A stretch of 64,000 bases of DNA from Cephalopachus bancanus (Eukaryota; Chordata; Mammalia; Primates; Tarsiidae). Of this stretch, positions 58,846 through 64,000 are shown piece after piece. Below the pieces are notes generated by a model. The model had not been told where the DNA came from. It saw only the letters and a program-made list of their open reading frames with translations, and made no database searches. Position 1 is the stretch's first letter. Each line of letters begins with the position of its first letter. Both the position numbers and the translations under genes were made by a program. Where the stretch lies: NCBI GenBank assembly GCA_027257055.1, contig JAPVLO010000083.1, positions 2,526,001 to 2,590,000 on the forward strand. The letters are read 5' to 3'.

Positions 58846-60278
58846 TATCTTAGTCTTTTTTTGTGGTGCTATAACAGAATACCACAGACTGAGTGATTTA
58901 TAATGAACAAAAACTTATTTCAGTTGTGGTTTCAGAGATTGAGTTCAAGAGTATGGTACTGACTGTGTCATGCCATGAGAAAAGGTAGAAAGGCAAAAGA
59001 GCAAGAAACAAAGTGGTCCAACAAACAAAGCCACTCTTTAATCCATTCACAAGGATGGAGCCCTCATGACCTAATCATCTCTTAACATACCTACCTCTTA
59101 ATACCCTCACAGTGGCAATCAAATTTCAACATGAGTTATAGAGGGGACATTCACACCATAGCATTCCACCTCTGGCCTCATGGAACTCATGCCCTTCTCA
59201 GAAAGAAAATACATTCATTTCATTCCCACAGCCCCAAAAGTTGTTCCAGCATGAACTCAGAAGACCAAAGTTCAGAATCTAATTTAAATGAGATATAGAT
59301 GGACCTTACCCTGCTTTTCTTTCCTAAATGTGTCTCTTTACCCTTTACATGTTAAAGCTTCAAATTTTTCATATCTTTTCTGCTTCCCTTTTAATTATAA
59401 ATTTCATCCTTATATAATTTCTCTCTGCTTGCCTCTTATTGTTTAGCCACACAGTCCCTACGGTATTTTGCTTAGGCATTTCTTGTGTCATATATCCTAT
59501 TTCATTGCTCTTAAAGTTTTCCTTCCGTAAAGCTTTATGCATAATTCAGCCAAGCTCTTTACCGCTTTATAACAAGAATGGCCTTTGCTCCAGTTCTAAT
59601 ACCTTGTTCCTCATTTCTGTTGAAACTTCATCAGAATGGCCTTTACTGTTCATATTTCTATCAACAGTTTGATCATAACATCTTAAGTAATCTGTAAGAA
59701 GTTTCAGACTTTCCCTGCAGCTCTTCTGAACCTTCAACAGAATTGCCTTTAATACTCCACTCATTGCAATCTAAGCTTTTTCTAGCTTGGTCCTCCAAAT
59801 TCTTCTAATCTCTATCCATTATATAGTTCTAAAACTACTTCCAGATTTTCAGGTATTTGTTATAGCAACAGTCACATTTCTCAGTACTTATTTTCTGTGT
59901 TAGTCTGTTTTATGTTGCTATAAGAGAATACCACAGACTGAGTAATATATAAAGACATTTATTTTTCATAGTTCTGGAGGCTGAGAAGTCCAATATTAAG
60001 ATGCTGGCATCTGGTGAGGGCCTTCATCCTGCATCATCCCGTGGCAGAAGATGGAAAGGCAAGAAGGTGAAAATGAGAGATAGAGAGGGTTGAATTTGCT
60101 TTTATTAACTGTTCACTCTCTCCATATCTAACACACTCCCATGATAAAGACATTAATCCAGTCATGACAGTGGAACCCTCATGCCCTAATCCTCTCATAG
60201 TGGTGCCAAATCTTTATACCATCACAATGGCAATTAAATTTCAATATGAGTTTTGGAGAGCACATTCAAATCATAGCA
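58846..60278 (-). mobile_element. Antisense ERVL-MaLR provirus with both LTRs, internally deleted
   Basis: The 3' LTR (minus sense) is 58,846-59,163 and the 5' LTR is 59,896-60,278. Both end in CATAGCA and open with TTAGTCT-type sequence on the plus strand. The 732-bp interior (59,164-59,895) ends with CAGGTATTTGTTATAGCAAC and CTCAGTACTTATTTTC, the typical MaLR internal-LTR boundary. The outer 5-bp flanks GTACC (58,841-58,845) and ATACC (60,279-60,283) form a nearly intact target duplication. The interior is shorter than the 1.5-2 kb usual for the family and has no retroviral gene. Confidence 0.82.
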
Positions 60279-60283
60279 ATACC

Positions 60284-60420
60284 TTAAAAATTAGAGAAGT
60301 TTTCTTCACTAAAGATTTTTGAAACAGTTTTTCTTCTAGAATATGTTCTTAAATTTAGGAAGTAATTTATGAAAAACAAAAGACTGCAATGTTTACCTAC
60401 TAGTATATAAAAATTGAGGC
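60284..60420. other. Intronic spacer
   Basis: Nothing recognised. Confidence 0.4.
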
Positions 60421-60688
60421 TATTTTTTTTTTTTTTGAGTTGGAGTCTCACTCCATCACCCTGACTGTGCAGTGGTCACCACGACCTCGACCTGCTGGGC
60501 TCCGGCGATCCTTCCGCCTCAGCCTTCCAAGTAGCTGGAACTACAGGCGCGCGCTACCATGCCTGGCTAGTTTTTGATGTATTGTAGAGACGAGGTCTCA
60601 CCAAGTTGCCCGGGTGGGTCTCACACCCGTGGGCTCAGGCAATCCACTCACCTCAGCCTCCCAAAGCGCTGGGATTACAGGCTGAGAA
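60421..60688 (-). mobile_element. Antisense Alu dimer, CpG-rich
   Basis: Poly-T, GAGTTGGAGTCTCACTCC start, AAAGCGCTGGGATTACAGG end. Small deletion in the right arm. Confidence 0.94.
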
Positions 60689-62350
60689 ATTTAGGCTATT
60701 TTTAAACATATGCCATATTTAGTATTAGTGGAATTTTAAAAAGCTTCCACAAAGCTACTCCTTATAGTACTCATAACAGAAAACTATGATACTGCCATTT
60801 AATGGAATATTAAAAAACGATTAAAGTGATGGTTTGGAAAGACATGCTTATAATATAATGAAAAAATGTGTGTGTAGACTTGATTACACACATATAGATA
60901 TGTAAATAAAAGTTAAAGAGATCACACTAAAATATTAAAAACGTTTGGTGGTCAATATAAAGGTTATTCTTTTTTCCTTTCTATTTTTGTTTTAGTATAT
61001 TCTGAATTATTTTCTATAGGATACAATGATTTGGGCACTGCCTAGAATTTTTATCTCTACGTTTCTTTGCTCTCATCAGTGATTTCTACAAAATTATGAT
61101 TTCAGCTTCATTTGACATTAATATTGGATCATCTCTTACTTCTAGTGATAATAGAGTATAACCAATATATTTTTTATAAATGATAATTTTAAATCCTTTA
61201 AAATTGTCCAAATGAGTTGTTGAAAATATTTAAAAGTAAACAGCTATTTATTAAAATGTTTTATGTTGTTTCTGAAAGTTTTAAAAAATGACCAGTAACT
61301 TTCTGAGATCTCCTGGCTGTATCACCTTTCCTCCCATCTCCCCTTCCCCAGCTTTTACCTGGACTTTCTTTTCCTTTGTTCTATTGTTCCTTTACTGTTA
61401 TATTTGGGTTCTGTTTCCCTTTTCTCCTCAGTGTGCAGGAAACTTTTGTTCCAATGTTTTGAGAGTTTGTAAGGCTTAGACTACTCCAGCCTCTTCAGAT
61501 ATGACTGGGGTCCTTTGCATTCTTATTTGCCTATTTCTTGGTTTGGGGGATTCTCTTGGCTCTTGGGTACCATCGTGCTTCCTATTGTTGCCCTGTGTCT
61601 TGTACAGATGCTGGAAATCATGCAGGTCTTAAAGTTGTTGGTGTTGTATTTTGGCATTTACTTAGTTGTTTTGTGGTAGCTATTTGTTTATGGGTTTGGT
61701 TTTGCCACCTCAGTTATTCTATGGAGAGATATGGGAAGTTTCAAAAACTATGCTGCCTCGTCCTGGCTTTTTTACAAAGTTAAATTTATTGAGTTTAAAG
61801 AGTTGTCCTGTTTGAAGTTATGTTCTGTGTTTTTTATTTTATGAAAGACTGGTGATTATAGATGATGGCTACCTTTTTTTTTTTTAAGTCCTTACCTTAT
61901 AAGATAAAAATCTACCAACAGTTTTGTTTTGGAGATCTTACTAGTTTGGGGATTCTAGCAATTTAAAATGACCACCATCTTCTCGATTCTTTAAAACAGG
62001 AAAAATGAGGGATTTGCCAAAAGTTGCAGAGTTAATAAATGGCAGCCTCTGTATTCAAATATTTATTTTATAATTCTACAGGAATCATCCCTGAACTAAT
62101 TATAGGAAATGACTAAGTGAAAGGGAATTTGTTTAGAAAGTGCTTCACTAACATGTTAGATTAGGACTCTCTTCTGCATAGTTTGAGAAGTAAGCCTTCT
62201 TGGGAGAGTGAGGATATGATTGTGCCAGGCTCCTGGTCATCAATAATTCAGTTTCCAGTTAATTCATAACTGTAATATCTCTTCTATTTTAAATTTCTTC
62301 TGTAAGAGATGCTGAAAATGTCTCTGAATACATGAGGTGATGTGAGAGCT
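60689..62350. other. Intronic sequence, possibly including old antisense L1 5' UTR
   Basis: 1.66 kb. The part at about 61,290-61,790 is less AT-rich and has 63- and 81-codon plus frames. Its closing clause (AACTATGCTGCCTCGTCCTG) is reminiscent of an antisense L1 5' UTR, but I cannot establish it. The rest is unassigned. Confidence 0.4.
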
Positions 62351-62367
62351 AGAAAACTCACAAGACA

Positions 62368-62648
62368 GCCGGGCTCGGTGGCTCAGCCTGTAATCCCGCG
62401 CCTTTGGGAGGCTGAGGTGAGTGGATTGCCTGAGCCGGCGGGTTCGAGACCTGCCTGGGCAGCGAGACCTCATCTCTACAATAAATCAAAAAATCAGCCG
62501 GGCGTGGTAGCGCATGCCTGTAATTCCGGCTACTCGGAAGGCGGAGGCGGAAGGATCACCGGAGCCCAGCAGGCGAGGCTGCGGTGGCCGGAAGCGGCCA
62601 CTGCACTCCAGTCTGGGCAACAGAGTGAGACTCCAACTCAAAAAAAAA
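62368..62648 (+). mobile_element. Alu dimer, youngest-looking CpG-rich subfamily copy
   Basis: Target-site duplication AGAAAACTCACAAG is perfect at 62,351-62,364 and 62,649-62,662. It carries CCCGCGCCTTTGG and the short GCCTGGGCAGCGAGACC form, and it has many intact CpGs. Confidence 0.97.
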
Positions 62649-62683
62649 AGAAAACTCACAAGGCATATATATTATTTTTTATT

Positions 62684-62745
62684 GTTTCTGTAACAGCTGT
62701 AACAAATCACAAATTTGTTGAGCCTGGCACAACACAAATTCATTT
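62684..62745 (-). mobile_element. Antisense MLT1-like LTR, first part
   Basis: TTTCTGTAACAGCTGTAACAA to AACACAAATTCATTTATT. The next expected words, ATCTTACATTTCTGGAGG, appear at about 63,671, after an L1 insertion. Confidence 0.6.
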
Positions 62746-62752
62746 ATTTTTT

Positions 62753-63660
62753 AACGGCAATTTACTTTATTATACCTGGTATATCAGACCATCAAGAGAG
62801 CTTAGATGCCAAGAGGCAGTACTGTAACTATTGAAGCAAAATAAACATTTACAGTGTCATTACACTTAGCTTTCTTTCTTTGTATTTTTTTAGATTCAAG
62901 GGGTCCATGTGCAGGTTTGTTACATAGGCATATTGTGTGATGTTGAGGTTTGGGCTTCTACTGAGCCTGTCACCTAGGTGGTGGGCATGGTACCTAATGC
63001 ATGGTTTTTCAACCCTTATCCTCCTTCTTCCATCCCCTCTTTGGGAGTTCCTAATGTCTGTTATTCCCATCCTTATGCCCATGTGTATTCAGTGTTTAGC
63101 TCTCAGTTGTAAGTGAGAAGATATTGTATTCAGTTTTCTGTTTCTGTGATAATTCACTTGGAATGATGGTCTCCAGCCACATCCATGTTGCTGCAAAGGA
63201 CATGATTTTGTTCTTCTTTATGGCTGCATAGTATTCCATGGTGTATATATGCCATATTTTCTTTATCCAGTCCATTGTTAATGGGCATCTGGGTTGGTCC
63301 TATGTTTTTCCTGTTGTGGATAATACTGTGATAAACATACAAGTACAGGTTTCTTTTTGGTAGAGTGATTTATTTTGGGGGAGTATATACACAGTAGTGG
63401 GATTGCTGAGTTGAATGGTACATCTATTTTTAGTTCTTGGAGGAATCGCTAAACTGCTTTCCACAGGGATTGAACCAGCTTACATTTCCACTAATATTAT
63501 ATGAGTGTTTCCTGTTCTCTACAACCTTGGCAACATCTGTTGTTTTTTGCCTTTTTAATTATAGCCGTTCTGACTGGTGTGAGATGGCATCTCATTGTGG
63601 TTTTGATTTGTACTCCTCTGAGGATTAGTATGTTGAAAATTTTTTCATGTTTGTTTGTTG
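62753..63660 (-). mobile_element. 5'-truncated antisense L1 with probable 3' transduction
   Basis: L1 3' UTR and late ORF2 in antisense run from about 62,885 (TTTTTTTAGATTCAAGGGG) to about 63,660. Between the L1 A-run and a second poly-T (62,746-62,752) lie about 120 bp of non-L1 sequence. On the minus strand this contains AATAAA (TTTATT at 62,766-62,771) 13 bases before the A-run. Host repeat sequence continues on either side. Confidence 0.75.
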
Positions 63661-63860
63661 CTAATTTACTATCTTACATTTCTGGAGGTTAGAAATCTGA
63701 AATAGTTTCTACTGGCTAAAATGAAGATGTTAGTCGAGCTGCATTCTTCTATAGAATCTCTAAGGGAAATCTGTTTTTCTTGCCTTTTCCTGCTTCTTAG
63801 AGACTGCCTGCTATTCAAATGAAATGGCATAGTTTTCCAAGGAGATGATCAATAAACATT
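63661..63860 (-). mobile_element. Antisense MLT1-like LTR, second part
   Basis: CTATCTTACATTTCTGGAGG, AAATGAAGATGTTAGTCGAG, CTGCATTCTTCTATAGAATC and CCTTTTCCTGCTTCTTAGAG follow the MLT1-type antisense consensus order. Confidence 0.55.
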
Positions 63861-64000
63861 TTATGGTCCATTCATGTATTCTGTGAATTTTTTTCAGTGT
63901 AGTTAATTATTTTATTCAATCAGAACAGAGTCATTATCTATGATCTCTCCTCATAGTAGACAGTAGTAAATGGAAAAGGTGGTAGAGTGGAACAGAGACA
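63861..64000. other. Unassigned sequence to window end
   Basis: Nothing recognised. Confidence 0.4.

Noticed and set aside
61288..61783. Possible membrane-protein exons (63 and 81 codons)
   Set aside because: Hydrophobic content is typical of T-rich antisense repeat DNA. There are no paired splice sites and no recognisable family.
62342..62827. 161-codon plus frame
   Set aside because: Most of it is a sense Alu read in one phase. The antisense Alu copy at 51.5 kb gives nearly the same peptide on the other strand.

Overview
This is a primate nuclear genome window. It has no prokaryotic, plasmid or viral gene organisation. About 35 dimeric or monomeric Alu elements, several L1 elements, MaLR/MLT1 LTRs and old DNA transposons fill more than half of it. 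Many of the younger Alus read CTACAATAAATCAAAAAAT in the left arm and CTCCAACTCAAAA before the tail. I do not associate these variants with monkey/ape, lemur or galago Alus, so a tarsier-like lineage is my best guess. That guess is an inference by elimination.

Two CpG islands mark two divergent protein-coding genes. On the minus strand, the island at about 23.28-24.18 kb carries exon 1 of SLC25A21, the mitochondrial 2-oxodicarboxylate carrier: a start codon, 23 codons and a canonical GT donor. Everything from 23,612 down to position 1 is therefore SLC25A21 intron 1. The second island, at about 43.61-44.32 kb, carries two inverted CCAAT boxes, GC boxes and a GTAAAC splice donor. It is best explained as the MIPOL1 promoter and non-coding first exon (plus strand), because human 14q13 has the same head-to-head SLC25A21 / MIPOL1 arrangement with a gap of about 25 kb (about 20 kb here). 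The stretch from 44,129 to the window end would then be the first MIPOL1 intron. I found no further coding exon.

Layout: 1-16 kb is almost solid L1. One L1 runs from the window edge to 6.6 kb, and an older L1 at 7-16 kb is split by a full-length 6.2 kb L1 at 9.29-15.52 kb. At 16.2-17.2 kb an MLT1 LTR was broken by an Alu monomer whose tail became a 419-bp purine repeat. The stretch 17.2-23.2 kb is mostly single copy. Between the genes (24.2-43.6 kb) lie Alus, hAT and Tigger remnants, L1 mosaics and a short mariner with exact TA target duplications. In the MIPOL1 intron are many antisense Alus, L1 mosaics, an antisense MaLR provirus with both LTRs (58.8-60.3 kb), and a 5'-truncated antisense L1 with a probable 3' transduction (62.75-63.66 kb).

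I did not find a new gene system. The unusual signals are mutational and retrotransposition events: an L1 ORF1 segment copied into ORF2 beside a snap-back hairpin, a tandem duplication across an L1-Alu junction, a 91-bp polyadenylated retrocopy, a probable L1 3' transduction, and a CpG-rich Alu subfamily with a diagnostic deletion. Most ORFs longer than 60 codons in this window are chance frames through repeats or CpG islands.
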